From NCBI RefSeq assembly GCF_000411975.1, contig NZ_ASXG01000063.1:1-64000 (forward strand): DNA of 64,000 bases. The letters run 5' to 3'. Both the position numbers and the translations under genes were made by a program. The notes beneath the pieces were generated by a model that had not been told where the DNA came from, searched no databases, and was given only the letters and a program-made list of their open reading frames with translations. The stretch comes from Amycolatopsis orientalis DSM 43388. Lineage in GTDB: Bacteria; Actinomycetota; Actinomycetes; Mycobacteriales; Pseudonocardiaceae. Positions 34,900-43,085 of this stretch are shown here, piece after piece (position 1 is the first letter of the stretch; every line of letters starts with the position of its first letter).

Positions 34900-35664
34900 G
34901 TGGCGGCTGAGAAGAGCGGACGAGACGGCGGCGTCCAGTCCCTGCAGCGCGCGTTCGAGCTGCTGGAGCACCTGGCGGACACCGGCGGCGAGGCCAGCCT
35001 GTCGGAGCTGGCGACCCTGTCCGGGCTGCCGATGCCGACGATCCACCGGCTGATCCGCACGCTGGTGTCGCTGGGCTACGTCCGGCAGAACACCAACCGG
35101 CACTACGCGCTGGGCGCCCGGCTGATCCGGCTCGGCGAGAACGCCAGCATGCAGTTCGGCGCGTGGGCGCGGCCGCTGCTGGTGGAGCTGGTCGAGGAGG
35201 TCGGCGAGACAGCGAACCTGGCGGTGCTGGAACGCGACGAGGTCGTGTACGTGGCGCAGGTCCCCTCGAAGCACTCGATGCGGATGTTCACCGAAGTGGG
35301 ACGGCGCTTGCTGCCGCACGGCACCGGGGTGGGTAAGGCGATGCTGGCGGAACTGCCCGCCGAGGAGGTCGCGGAGCTGCTGGAGCGCACCGGGATGCCC
35401 GCGTACACCGAGCACACCTTCACCGACCCGGATGCGCTGGCGGTGGAGCTGAAGAAGATCGCCGGACAGGGTTACGCCCTGGACGAGGCGGAGCAGGAGC
35501 TGGGGGTGCGCTGCATCGCCGTCGCGATCCCCGGCGCACCGGTGCCCGCCGCGGTGTCGGTGTCCGGCCCGTCCGGACGCCTGACGGCGGACGCGGTGAG
35601 CCACATCGCCCCGGTGGTGCAGAAGATCGCGGACCGGCTTTCGCAGCAGCTGCCGGTTACCTGA
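34900..35664 (+). CDS. allR: IclR-family regulator, probable AllR
   Basis: A 254-aa IclR regulator: N-terminal winged HTH (VQSLQRAFELLEHLADTG; LSELATLSGLPMPTIHRLI) and C-terminal effector domain (TANLAVLERDEVVYVAQVPS; LPHGTGVGKAMLAEL; GYALDEAEQELGVRCIAVAI). Linkage to aceB, and the shared palindrome with alc-allB, support the assignment to AllR, the repressor of allantoin degradation in Streptomyces. AGGAGGA lies upstream of the GTG. It ends in an 8-bp overlap with the convergent acetyltransferase gene. Confidence 0.82.
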   Translation: MAAEKSGRDGGVQSLQRAFELLEHLADTGGEASLSELATLSGLPMPTIHRLIRTLVSLGYVRQNTNRHYALGARLIRLGENASMQFGAWARPLLVELVEEVGETANLAVLERDEVVYVAQVPSKHSMRMFTEVGRRLLPHGTGVGKAMLAELPAEEVAELLERTGMPAYTEHTFTDPDALAVELKKIAGQGYALDEAEQELGVRCIAVAIPGAPVPAAVSVSGPSGRLTADAVSHIAPVVQKIADRLSQQLPVT

Positions 35665-36139
35665 GTTCGCCTTTGAGGAGGTCCATCAACAGGCCGTCGT
35701 GCCAGGTGCCGTCCAGCCCCTGCTCGTAGTCGCGCAGGACCCCGACGCGCCGGAAGCCGAGCTTCTCGTACACGTGGATCGCCCGGACGTTGGCCGCCGC
35801 CGGGTCGATGGTGATCCGGTGGTGCCCCTGGTCGAACAGCCGCTGGGCGAGAATCCGGACCGCCTCCGTGCCGAGCCCGAGACCGTGGTGGTCAGGGTGC
35901 ACGGCGAGATCGATCCCGGCATGGCGGTAACGGGGAGTGAGTTCTTCCCAGCTCTGAATGACGCCGACGGTCTGGCCTTCGTACTCGATGGCGTAGGACT
36001 GCTCTTCCCCTTCGGCGAGGAGCCCGTCGGTTTCCTCGTCGGGATCGCCCCACCACCGCGAGACTTCCGGGGCGGAAAGGATCTCGCGCACTCGCGACCG
36101 GTCGGCTTCGGCGAGCGGGCGGAGGGTTACGCGGGTCAA
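35657..36139 (-). CDS. GNAT acetyltransferase, RimJ/aminoglycoside-type
   Basis: A 160-aa acetyltransferase. VTLRPLAEADRSRVREIL then WWGDPDEETDGLLAEGEEQS resembles AacA4/AAC(6')-like and RimJ-type GNATs; the CoA loop is HHGLGLGTEAVRIL and NVRAIHVYEKLGFRRVGVL is conserved. The TTG start at 36139 overlaps the lipoprotein stop (TTGA), so it is the last gene of the seven-gene T7SS-type operon. Substrate unknown. Confidence 0.85.
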   Translation of the reverse strand: MTRVTLRPLAEADRSRVREILSAPEVSRWWGDPDEETDGLLAEGEEQSYAIEYEGQTVGVIQSWEELTPRYRHAGIDLAVHPDHHGLGLGTEAVRILAQRLFDQGHHRITIDPAAANVRAIHVYEKLGFRRVGVLRDYEQGLDGTWHDGLLMDLLKGELR

Positions 36140-36447
36140 TTCATCGGTTTCTGGTCGACCTGGACGTTGTACCGCACGTCGGAGCCGTGCACCGCACCGA
36201 TTTTGGCGGTGAGCCCGACTTTCTGTCCACCGGCGGTGAGGACGCACCGCATCGACTCCCCCTCGACGGCCTTGATCGCCCCGGGGCAGGTGACGGTGTC
36301 CGGCCGCTTGCCGATGGACTGCTGCAGCGCGTCGGAGATGCCTCTTTCCAGGTCCTCCTTGGAAACCTGCTTGCCGACGCTCACGCTCACGGAACAGCCG
36401 GCGAGCAAGAAGGCACAAGCGGCGAGCAGGACAGGACGGATGCGCAC
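36136..36447 (-). CDS. DUF4333 lipoprotein
   Basis: A 103-aa secreted lipoprotein. Its signal peptide RIRPVLLAACAFLLAGC ends in a lipobox (LLAGC), followed by SVSVSVGKQVSKEDLERGIS and a domain with two Cys (DTVTCPGAI; SMRCVLTAGG) expected to form a disulfide, as in DUF4333. AGGAG precedes the GTG. It is the sixth gene of the operon; the next start overlaps its stop as TTGA. Role unknown; DUF4333 is widespread in actinobacterial cell envelopes. Confidence 0.82.
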   Translation of the reverse strand: MRIRPVLLAACAFLLAGCSVSVSVGKQVSKEDLERGISDALQQSIGKRPDTVTCPGAIKAVEGESMRCVLTAGGQKVGLTAKIGAVHGSDVRYNVQVDQKPMN

Positions 36448-36458
36448 GGGATTTTCTC

Positions 36459-37202
36459 CTAGTGCCAGACGGAATGGGGGATGCGATCGAGGAGATCGCA
36501 GCGGAGATCGAGGGCGGGCAGCAGAAACTTCGGGTCCCGGTGGTCGCTGACCTGGTCGAAGAAGTCGAGCTTGCCGCCGACCAGGGCGAACCCGCGGAAT
36601 GTGCGCGGGTCGCTTTTGAGGAACGCGGTCACGGACGGACTCAGCACGGCGCGAGCGAAATCGGCGTTCCCGCTGCGCACTTCGTATCGGAGGTCGAACT
36701 CGGGATCGCCGGTCTGCACGTCGCCTTGCCCGAGGTGCGCGTTGACCCGGCTGGACAGCTCGGCGACACGGCTGATCTGCAATGCCGGACCGGTTCCCGG
36801 ACCGCGGACCCAAATCACGCGGAGCGTGTTGGTCTCGCCCTGCATCGACGTCCTCGCCCGGAAAATCCCGGCGAGGAACGGCCTGCCGCGATGAGTCCCG
36901 GTGACGATCTGGCGCGCCTCGTAGATTTCCCGCCGGTTCAGGTACGGGCCGAGCGGGTTCATCACCTGCTCCACGGCGTTCCGCTCGATGTAGCGGTCGC
37001 CCTCGTCGAAATAAGCGCAGTAGGCGTCGTTGCGCTCTTCGTACCGCCACCCACGCCGTTCGATCTCCTGCTGCAGCCGGGCCATGGCCTGTTCCTGGTC
37101 GCGCTTGTAGGAGCGGCCGTTCCAGACCAGGAACCAAACGAGCGCCCCGGCCATGAGCAACGTCCCGCCGATGACGATGACCAGGATCAGCGCGACGCTC
37201 AT
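36459..37202 (-). CDS. Single-pass membrane protein, uncharacterised
   Basis: A 247-aa protein with an N-terminal membrane helix (ALILVIVIGGTLLMAGALVW) and a cytosolic or exported domain of about 210 residues (REIYEARQIVTGTHRGRPFL; LRVIWVRGPGTGPALQISRV; FDLRYEVRSGNADFARAVLS). The latter resembles uncharacterised domains of DUF3137 type in size but I could not assign a family. Its ATG overlaps the YbaB stop. It belongs to the seven-gene operon beginning at 40263. Confidence 0.72.
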   Translation of the reverse strand: MSVALILVIVIGGTLLMAGALVWFLVWNGRSYKRDQEQAMARLQQEIERRGWRYEERNDAYCAYFDEGDRYIERNAVEQVMNPLGPYLNRREIYEARQIVTGTHRGRPFLAGIFRARTSMQGETNTLRVIWVRGPGTGPALQISRVAELSSRVNAHLGQGDVQTGDPEFDLRYEVRSGNADFARAVLSPSVTAFLKSDPRTFRGFALVGGKLDFFDQVSDHRDPKFLLPALDLRCDLLDRIPHSVWH

Positions 37203-37720
37203 CGCCGACGCTCGTCCCCGTCGTCGAAGATGTCGACTTGTTCGAACTCTTCGTCCGCTACGCGCGGGCCCCGACCGGCGAAAGCGGGCATCGGCCGACC
37301 GGACGGAACGGCGGCCGGCGCGGGGACGGCGCTGACGGAGGACGGGCGGGAAGCCCCGAACAACGCCTCGTCGGAGTCCAGGACCCGGTCGAGCAATTCG
37401 GTGTCGCCGAGTCCCCGGCGCACCACGTCGGCCTGTGCTCGGGCGACGTTCGCCTGTGCTTCGGAAATCGCCCGCAGGACGTCCGCGGCGAGCACTTCCC
37501 GGGCAGTTTCGGACGAACTCTCGCTGAAGGCGATCGAGGTGATCCCGCCGCCGGGTCCGGCCACGACCGTGACCGCGCCGTCGGGAGACGTCGCCCGTCC
37601 TTGCGTTTCCTTGAGTTCGTCGTTCATCCGCTGGTACGCCTCGGCGCGCAGCCGGTTGTCCGTCGCGGCGGAATCGATCGCTTCGATCCGGGCGAGCAAC
37701 TGCCGAGCTGTTTCGTTCAT
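37199..37720 (-). CDS. YbaB/EbfC-family protein, T7SS-operon type
   Basis: A 173-aa protein. Its first ~100 residues match the YbaB/EbfC nucleoid-associated fold: ATDNRLRAEAYQRMNDELKE, the strand pair GAVTVVAGPGGGITSIAFSE, and AADVLRAISEAQANVARAQA. An acidic/Pro tail follows. Copies of this kind occur beside T7SS substrate genes in actinobacteria (EspL-like) and are thought to act as chaperone-like or regulatory partners. Overlaps both neighbours by four bases. Confidence 0.8.
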   Translation of the reverse strand: MNETARQLLARIEAIDSAATDNRLRAEAYQRMNDELKETQGRATSPDGAVTVVAGPGGGITSIAFSESSSETAREVLAADVLRAISEAQANVARAQADVVRRGLGDTELLDRVLDSDEALFGASRPSSVSAVPAPAAVPSGRPMPAFAGRGPRVADEEFEQVDIFDDGDERRR

Positions 37721-38217
37721 CGGGTGGGCTTCTCCGGCTCGATGGTGGCAAGGAACTTCTGGAAATCGCCGATCACGTGCTCGAACTGGTCCTCCAGCAA
37801 CGCGGACAGCACCACGTGCAGCACCGCGCTCCGCTGGGGGTCGCGCTGGTCCCGCATCAGCATGAAAACCTGGAACTGCACGAGGTCGGCGGGTTTGCCC
37901 CGCAAGGGAATCGTGAGCTTCACCGCCTGGGTCAACGCGGGATCCGAGTCCGAGCCGACCTCGTTCCGCCTGCCGAGCCGGACGTCGGCGGCCCCGGCCG
38001 CGCGCAATTTCTCGACCGCTTCGTCCCCGATCTCGGTGAGGTCGGCGTTCTCCCGGACCTCGCCGGTGATCGAGATGTTGGGAGTGAACCCGTCCCGCGC
38101 CGACGACGCCTTCAGCGCTACGAACGCCGCGCCCGGTGCTCCGACTTCGTCCGGCGGGGCGGATTGCCAGCCCTCGGGCAAAGAGAACTGGATCGGGACC
38201 GGAATGGTGGATGCCAC
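37717..38217 (-). CDS. Hypothetical protein in T7SS-type operon
   Basis: A 166-aa soluble mixed alpha/beta protein (VPIQFSLPEGWQSAPPDEVG; FVALKASSARDGFTPNISIT; FEHVIGDFQKFLATIEPEKP). It resembles LpqN/PsbP-like or DcrB-type domains in its opening SLPEGWQ pattern and closing helix, but lacks a signal peptide. Function unknown. It lies between the YbaB-like gene (4-bp overlap) and the large T7SS-type protein gene (28-bp gap), so it may be a chaperone or immunity partner; this is inference. Confidence 0.72.
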   Translation of the reverse strand: MASTIPVPIQFSLPEGWQSAPPDEVGAPGAAFVALKASSARDGFTPNISITGEVRENADLTEIGDEAVEKLRAAGAADVRLGRRNEVGSDSDPALTQAVKLTIPLRGKPADLVQFQVFMLMRDQRDPQRSAVLHVVLSALLEDQFEHVIGDFQKFLATIEPEKPTR

Positions 38218-38245
38218 TGCGTTTCTCCGAATCTGGGTGTGGTTT

Positions 38246-39649
38246 TCAGAAGCCTAGGAAGTCGGCGACGGCCCCCGCCGCGTTGGAGATGCCATGGCCC
38301 ACGTCGGAAACGACCTCGCCGACATCGTCGGCGACGTCCTTCACCGTGTCCACGACCTCGCCCGGATCGATCGCGATGTCGAACCCGATCTTGCCGCCGA
38401 TGCCGAGGCCGACGCCGACGGAGGCGCCGAGGTGGAACTTGCCGTCGTCGCCCATGCCGACCTGACCGCTCGCTTCCACGCCCGCACCGGCCCAGGCCTC
38501 GCCGTGCACGCCGGCGGACACGCCGCCGACCTCCGCGCTGACGTCGCCCTCGACCCGGGCGCCGACAAACGCCTCGGCACTGCCTTGAGCCCCGGTCACG
38601 CCGATCGAGCCCTCTGCGGAAGCACTGGCCCCGATCTCGCCTTCGGCGGACCCCTTCAAGCCCGCGTGGTCGCCCAGATGCAGTTCGCCTTCCGCACTGC
38701 CTTTCGCCAGATAGGCCTCGGCCGAGGCACCCGCGTTGACGCCGAGGATGCTCGCTCCGGCGTGCGCCTCGGCATTCGCGCCGAGCACCGCGCCCTCGAT
38801 CTTTCCGCTGCCGCCGAACTGCTCGGACCCGAATTTGCCCTCGAGCGAACCGTCGAGCAGATCCACGCCCGCCTCGGCCGACACGGTCGATTCGTGGGTG
38901 TCGATCCCGAGCGACTCGAGCAGGCTGCCGATCTTGTCGCCGAACATCCCGTCCGACTGGCTGCCGAATTCGCCCTTGAAGCTCTTGCCGAACCGGCCCT
39001 TCTGCCAGCCGCCCGGGTCCTTTTCTTCCGACTTGCCCTTCTCGTCGTTCCACTGGTCGATCAGCTTGCGGTGGTCGGCTCCGAACTCCTTGCCCTTGCC
39101 GACGTCTTTCGAGTACGTGCCGTCGTCGTCGGGGCTGAACCCGAGAGCCTCCGCAGTCATGCCGCCGACCTGCTCGAGCTTGCTGCGCGCGTTCTCGAGG
39201 ATCTGCTGCGCCTCGGCCATGGCGCTCCGGCCAGGATCCACCAGCGGAGCGATGGCCTCTCCGATCGAGCTGGCCTGCAACATCTGGACCTGGTGTTCCG
39301 CGGCGGCGGCCCGTGAGGCGGCCTGCGCCTGGGTGAAGAGCTCGATCGCCCGCTGCGCTTCGCCCTGACTCCAGGTCAGCGCGTCGCCGTAGTCGGCGAG
39401 CGCGGTAGCGCCTTTGCCGAGGACGCCGATCGTCTCGCTCCAGTTCTTCGGCTCTTGTCCGAAGACTTCCCGGAACCGGTCCGCCGCGTCGCCGGACCAT
39501 TCCTTCGGCGTGATCCCGCCGAGCCCCTCGGAAATCCCGGCCATCTTGTCGATGTTGCGTACCAGCTCTTTCAGATCGCCGGAGAGCAGGTGCGGCTCGC
39601 CGGGGATCAGGGCTTTCGGATCGGTGGTCTGCCCGAGTTCCGCCGCCAT
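38246..39649 (-). CDS. Putative T7SS-secreted protein with Ala/Gly-rich repeats
   Basis: A 467-aa protein. The N-terminus LGQTTDPKALIPGEPHLL is the putative T7SS secretion domain. A WXG-like bundle (TPKEWSGDAADRFREVFGQ) and a long helix follow. Residues ~245-430 consist of imperfect strands (GSAEGEIGASASAEGSIG; SAEVGGVSAGVHGEAWAGAG) that suggest an elongated beta or pore-like domain. It ends with VVDTVKDVADDVGEVVSDVG. It starts one base inside the stop of the EspC-like gene. The C-terminus could be a toxin or structural surface protein; no catalytic motif is seen. Confidence 0.78.
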   Translation of the reverse strand: MAAELGQTTDPKALIPGEPHLLSGDLKELVRNIDKMAGISEGLGGITPKEWSGDAADRFREVFGQEPKNWSETIGVLGKGATALADYGDALTWSQGEAQRAIELFTQAQAASRAAAAEHQVQMLQASSIGEAIAPLVDPGRSAMAEAQQILENARSKLEQVGGMTAEALGFSPDDDGTYSKDVGKGKEFGADHRKLIDQWNDEKGKSEEKDPGGWQKGRFGKSFKGEFGSQSDGMFGDKIGSLLESLGIDTHESTVSAEAGVDLLDGSLEGKFGSEQFGGSGKIEGAVLGANAEAHAGASILGVNAGASAEAYLAKGSAEGELHLGDHAGLKGSAEGEIGASASAEGSIGVTGAQGSAEAFVGARVEGDVSAEVGGVSAGVHGEAWAGAGVEASGQVGMGDDGKFHLGASVGVGLGIGGKIGFDIAIDPGEVVDTVKDVADDVGEVVSDVGHGISNAAGAVADFLGF

Positions 39650-40263
39650 CAGAAGACCGGCCCGAGCTCGCCGCCGGAGGAACCCGGGAAGAGCTGCCGG
39701 GAACGCTCCGGGCTCATGATCCGCATCGGCCCGTCGTCGTCGATCGACCCGCTGATCCGCCCGGTCGCCCCGCCGGTCCAGCCGCCACCGGGAACGTCGT
39801 GCAACCCTTCTTCGGGCTCGCCGAGCCGTTCGTTCAGTTGGCTGGGCGTGAGACCTCCGGTGAAGCCGCCCCCGGGAGCGCCTTCGAGGCTGTTGCCGAT
39901 CTTCGCTTCCGCCTGCGCTTCAACTCCGGCGAACGGCGTGCCGCCTCCGGCCGCCTCGCCGAAAAGGCCGCCGAGTCCCGCGCCGAACTTGCCGATCGTC
40001 CCGGTCGCGGCGGCGTCGGACTGCGCATATTTCCCGGCCGCGGTCCGCAGGTCGTCGCCATGTCCCTCGGCGATCTCGGTCAGCCGGGCGACCTCGGCTT
40101 GGATTTCTTCGACGAACCCGGCCCACCCGGCCTGGACCCCTGGGTGCCCGTAGTCGCCGCTCGGCCCTTGCCACAGCAGGCCCGCGGCGCTGCCGATCAC
40201 ATCCCCGATCGAATTCGCCGTCCGGAAGAGTTCTTCCGGTACCGCGCCGAAACCGCCCGACAT
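39649..40263 (-). CDS. T7SS target, EspC-like protein
   Basis: A 204-aa protein, the first gene of a seven-gene operon. The N-terminal ~100 residues form an EspC-like helical hairpin (GGFGAVPEELFRTANSIGDV; WAGFVEEIQAEVARLTEIAE; DLRTAAGKYAQSDAAATGTI). The remainder is Gly/Pro-rich and flexible. Such proteins pair with larger T7SS substrates, here the 467-aa product of the next gene. The ATG at 40263 has GAGGGG five bases upstream. About 96 bp separate it from ftsY. Confidence 0.8.
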   Translation of the reverse strand: MSGGFGAVPEELFRTANSIGDVIGSAAGLLWQGPSGDYGHPGVQAGWAGFVEEIQAEVARLTEIAEGHGDDLRTAAGKYAQSDAAATGTIGKFGAGLGGLFGEAAGGGTPFAGVEAQAEAKIGNSLEGAPGGGFTGGLTPSQLNERLGEPEEGLHDVPGGGWTGGATGRISGSIDDDGPMRIMSPERSRQLFPGSSGGELGPVF

Positions 40264-40359
40264 GCCCACCCCTCGTAGTCGTAGCTGCGCCGCTACCCAC
40301 CGTGGCAGGCCACGCTACAAGGAATGTCCGGTTTGGCCGTTATTCACCCATCTGGGGGA

Positions 40360-41721
40360 TCAGCCCAGCAATGCGTCCACGAACGCACCAGGCTCGAACG
40401 GCGCCAGGTCGTCCGGCCCCTCGCCCAGTCCCACGAGCTTCACCGGCACTCCCAGTTCCTTCTGGACCTGGAACACGATCCCGCCCTTGGCCGTGCCGTC
40501 CAGTTTGGTCAGGACGATGCCCGTCACGTCGATGACCTCGGCGAACACCCGCGCCTGCGCGAGGCCGTTCTGGCCCGTCGTGGCGTCCAGCACCAGGAGG
40601 ACCTCGTCCACGCGCGCCTGCTTTTCCACGACTCGCTTCACCTTGCCGAGTTCGTCCATCAGGCCGGTCTTCGTGTGCAGGCGGCCCGCAGTGTCGATCA
40701 GGACCGTGTCGACGCCCTCGCTGATGCCCTGCTTGACCGCGTCGAACGCGACCGCTGCCGGGTCTGCGCCTTCCTTGCCTCGCACGACCGACGCGCCTAC
40801 GCGTTCGCCCCACGTCTGCAGCTGGTCCGCGGCAGCCGCGCGGAACGTGTCGGCCGCGCCGAGGACGACGGTTCCGCCCTGGGCTACCAACACCCGCGCC
40901 AGTTTGCCGGTCGTCGTGGTCTTGCCGGTGCCGTTCACGCCCGCGACCAGCACGACCGCGGGCTGCTTCCTGCCGTCCGCCTCGTGCGGCAGGGCGCGGA
41001 CCGAACGCTCGGCGTCCGTGGACAGCGACGCGGTCAGCACCTCGTGCAGCAGTTCGCGCGCTTCGGCCGACGTGCGGACCGCGCGGCGGTTCAGTTCGTC
41101 GCGCAGGCGTTCCACGATCTGGGTCGTCGTGGCCGCGCCGAGGTCCGCCATCAGCAGCGTGTCTTCGACGTCCTGCCAGGAGTCCTCGTCCAGGTCGCCG
41201 CCGCCGAGGAGGCCCAGCAGGCTCTGGCCGAACACCGAGCGGGACTTCGACAGCCGGCCGCGCAGGCGCTCGAGCCGGCCGGACGGGGACTCGATCTCCT
41301 CGATCGGCTCGACCGTTCCCGGCACGACCGCCTCGGGAGCCTCTTCCTCCACCGGCTCCGGGAGCTTGACGTCGCGCACCGTGCGCTGGTCCGAGTCGCG
41401 CGGGACAGCGGCGTCGTCGCCGACCGCGGGCTGGCCGTCCACCTCCGGCCGATCCTCGACGGGATGCTCGACCACCGGCTCCGGCGAAGGCTCAGGCTCA
41501 GGCGAAGGCTCCGCCTCGGGTTTCGCCTCGACAGCCGTTCCACCGGACGCGAAGGAGATCCCGCCGCTCGCGGCGTACCCGCCGCCCTTCGGCTTCTCCT
41601 CGACCTCGCGCTGTTCGGCGATGCTGATCCGCCGCTTGCGCGCGATGAGCAGCCCGGACACCAGCAAGGCGACCAGGACGACGACGGCGACGACAACGAT
41701 CCAGAACCAGGTGCTCGACAC
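40360..41721 (-). CDS. ftsY: SRP receptor FtsY
   Basis: A 453-aa SRP receptor GTPase that docks Ffh-ribosome complexes at the membrane. An N-terminal membrane helix (WFWIVVVAVVVLVALLVSGL) is followed by a Pro/Glu-rich acidic linker (EAEPSPEPEPSPEPVVEHPV). The N domain comes next, then the G domain with GVNGTGKTTTTGK (G1), DTAGRLHTK, and TKLDGTAKGG (G4). The membrane helix is usual in actinobacteria. It is downstream of smc in the usual order but here separated by anmK, a symporter and a lipoprotein gene. Confidence 0.97.
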   Translation of the reverse strand: MSSTWFWIVVVAVVVLVALLVSGLLIARKRRISIAEQREVEEKPKGGGYAASGGISFASGGTAVEAKPEAEPSPEPEPSPEPVVEHPVEDRPEVDGQPAVGDDAAVPRDSDQRTVRDVKLPEPVEEEAPEAVVPGTVEPIEEIESPSGRLERLRGRLSKSRSVFGQSLLGLLGGGDLDEDSWQDVEDTLLMADLGAATTTQIVERLRDELNRRAVRTSAEARELLHEVLTASLSTDAERSVRALPHEADGRKQPAVVLVAGVNGTGKTTTTGKLARVLVAQGGTVVLGAADTFRAAAADQLQTWGERVGASVVRGKEGADPAAVAFDAVKQGISEGVDTVLIDTAGRLHTKTGLMDELGKVKRVVEKQARVDEVLLVLDATTGQNGLAQARVFAEVIDVTGIVLTKLDGTAKGGIVFQVQKELGVPVKLVGLGEGPDDLAPFEPGAFVDALLG

Positions 41722-41861
41722 GCCACCATCCTGTCATCCGCGTGCACAAGCCACCGGACACCCCACCGCGAGGCCAACGAGTAACGCGAACGGTTCCGAT
41801 TCGGCCAAGACTCCACGGAGCGTCTTGCGCCGCCCCTTGCGCGTTGACTAGACCACATCGG

Positions 41862-43076
41862 ATGACCACCCCCGCCGGCCACCGTTTCCGCGTCCTCGGG
41901 CTGCTTTCGGGCACGTCCGTGGACGGGATCGACGTCGCGGTCGCCGAAATCCGCGCCGAGGACGGGACCGTCGTCCTCACCCCGCTCGGCGAACTCGACG
42001 TGCCCTATCCCGCCGACCTCCGCGCGGACCTGCTCGACGCCCTCCCGCCGCGGCCGAGCAGCGCGCGGCAGCTGACCGTCCTCGACACCCGGGTCGGCCA
42101 GGCCTTCGCGGACGCGGCCGCGCGCGGGATCGCCGCGTACGGACCGGTGGACGTGATCGCCTCGCTCGGCCAGACCGTCTACCACTGGGTCGAAAACGGC
42201 GTCGCGCTCGGCACGCTCCAGCTCGGCCAGCCGGCGTGGATCGCCGAGCGGACCGGAGTGCCGGTGATCGCCGACCTCCGCATCCGCGACATCACCGCGG
42301 GCGGGCAGGGCGCTCCGCTGGCGAGCACGCTCGACGCGATGTGGCTGCGCGGCCTCGCCGAGGAGACCGGACGTCCGGTGGCCGCGCTCAACCTCGGCGG
42401 CATCGCCAACATCACCGTGGTCACGCAGTCCGACTACGTGCTCGCCTACGACACCGGCCCGGCCAACGCGTTGCTCGACCTCGCCGCCGCGCACGTCAGC
42501 GACGGCAAGCTGTCCGCCGACGTCGACGGACGGCTCGCGCTCGCCGGTTCGGTCCGGGAGGACCTGCTCGACCGGCTGCTGGCGGACCCCTACTTCGCCG
42601 CCCCTCCCCCGAAATCCACCGGCAAGGAGCATTTCCACGGCGGATACCTGAACGCGGCCCTGTCCGGACTGCCGCCGTTGCCGCCGGAGGATCTGCTGGC
42701 CACGCTCACCGAACTGACCGCCGCGACGGTCGCCGCGGAATGCCGGCGGCACGACGTCGCGACCGTCGTCGCGTCCGGCGGCGGAGTCGCGAACCCCGCG
42801 ACGATGGCCGCGCTCGCCCGGCGCCTGCCCCGCGACGCGCTCCGCACCAGCGACGACCTCGGCCTCCCCGGCTCCGGCAAAGAGGCCTATCTGACCGCGC
42901 TGCTCGGCTGGCTGAGCTGGTGCGGGGTCCCGGCGACGCTGCCGTCGGCCACCGGAGCGAGCGGTCCCCGCCTGCTCGGCGCGCTGACGCCGGGTGCGGC
43001 GCCCCTGAATCTCCCCGCCCCGCTGGGGGGCGCCGCGACCCGGCTCCGGGTCGCGCAATCCGGGCAACCACGGTAG
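41862..43076 (+). CDS. anmK: Anhydro-N-acetylmuramic acid kinase
   Basis: A 404-aa kinase that cleaves and phosphorylates 1,6-anhydro-MurNAc to MurNAc-6-P in cell-wall recycling. Signature motifs are LGLLSGTSVDGIDVAV (phosphate loop), IASLGQTVYHW, FADLRIRDITAGGQGAPL-like segment DLRIRDITAGGQGAPLAS, ALNLGGIANITVV, DTGPANALLD, and KSTGKEHFHGGYLN. The ATG at 41862 is chosen from family length, and an upstream TTGACTAGA suggests a leaderless transcript. A sodium symporter follows after 9 bp, likely its transporter. Confidence 0.95.
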   Translation: MTTPAGHRFRVLGLLSGTSVDGIDVAVAEIRAEDGTVVLTPLGELDVPYPADLRADLLDALPPRPSSARQLTVLDTRVGQAFADAAARGIAAYGPVDVIASLGQTVYHWVENGVALGTLQLGQPAWIAERTGVPVIADLRIRDITAGGQGAPLASTLDAMWLRGLAEETGRPVAALNLGGIANITVVTQSDYVLAYDTGPANALLDLAAAHVSDGKLSADVDGRLALAGSVREDLLDRLLADPYFAAPPPKSTGKEHFHGGYLNAALSGLPPLPPEDLLATLTELTAATVAAECRRHDVATVVASGGGVANPATMAALARRLPRDALRTSDDLGLPGSGKEAYLTALLGWLSWCGVPATLPSATGASGPRLLGALTPGAAPLNLPAPLGGAATRLRVAQSGQPR

Positions 43077-43085
43077 GAGAACCCC

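Noticed and set aside
37238-38541. Plus-strand frames opposite the YbaB-like and neighbouring genes
   Set aside because: Antisense shadows; the minus-strand genes are contiguous with overlapping starts and stops.
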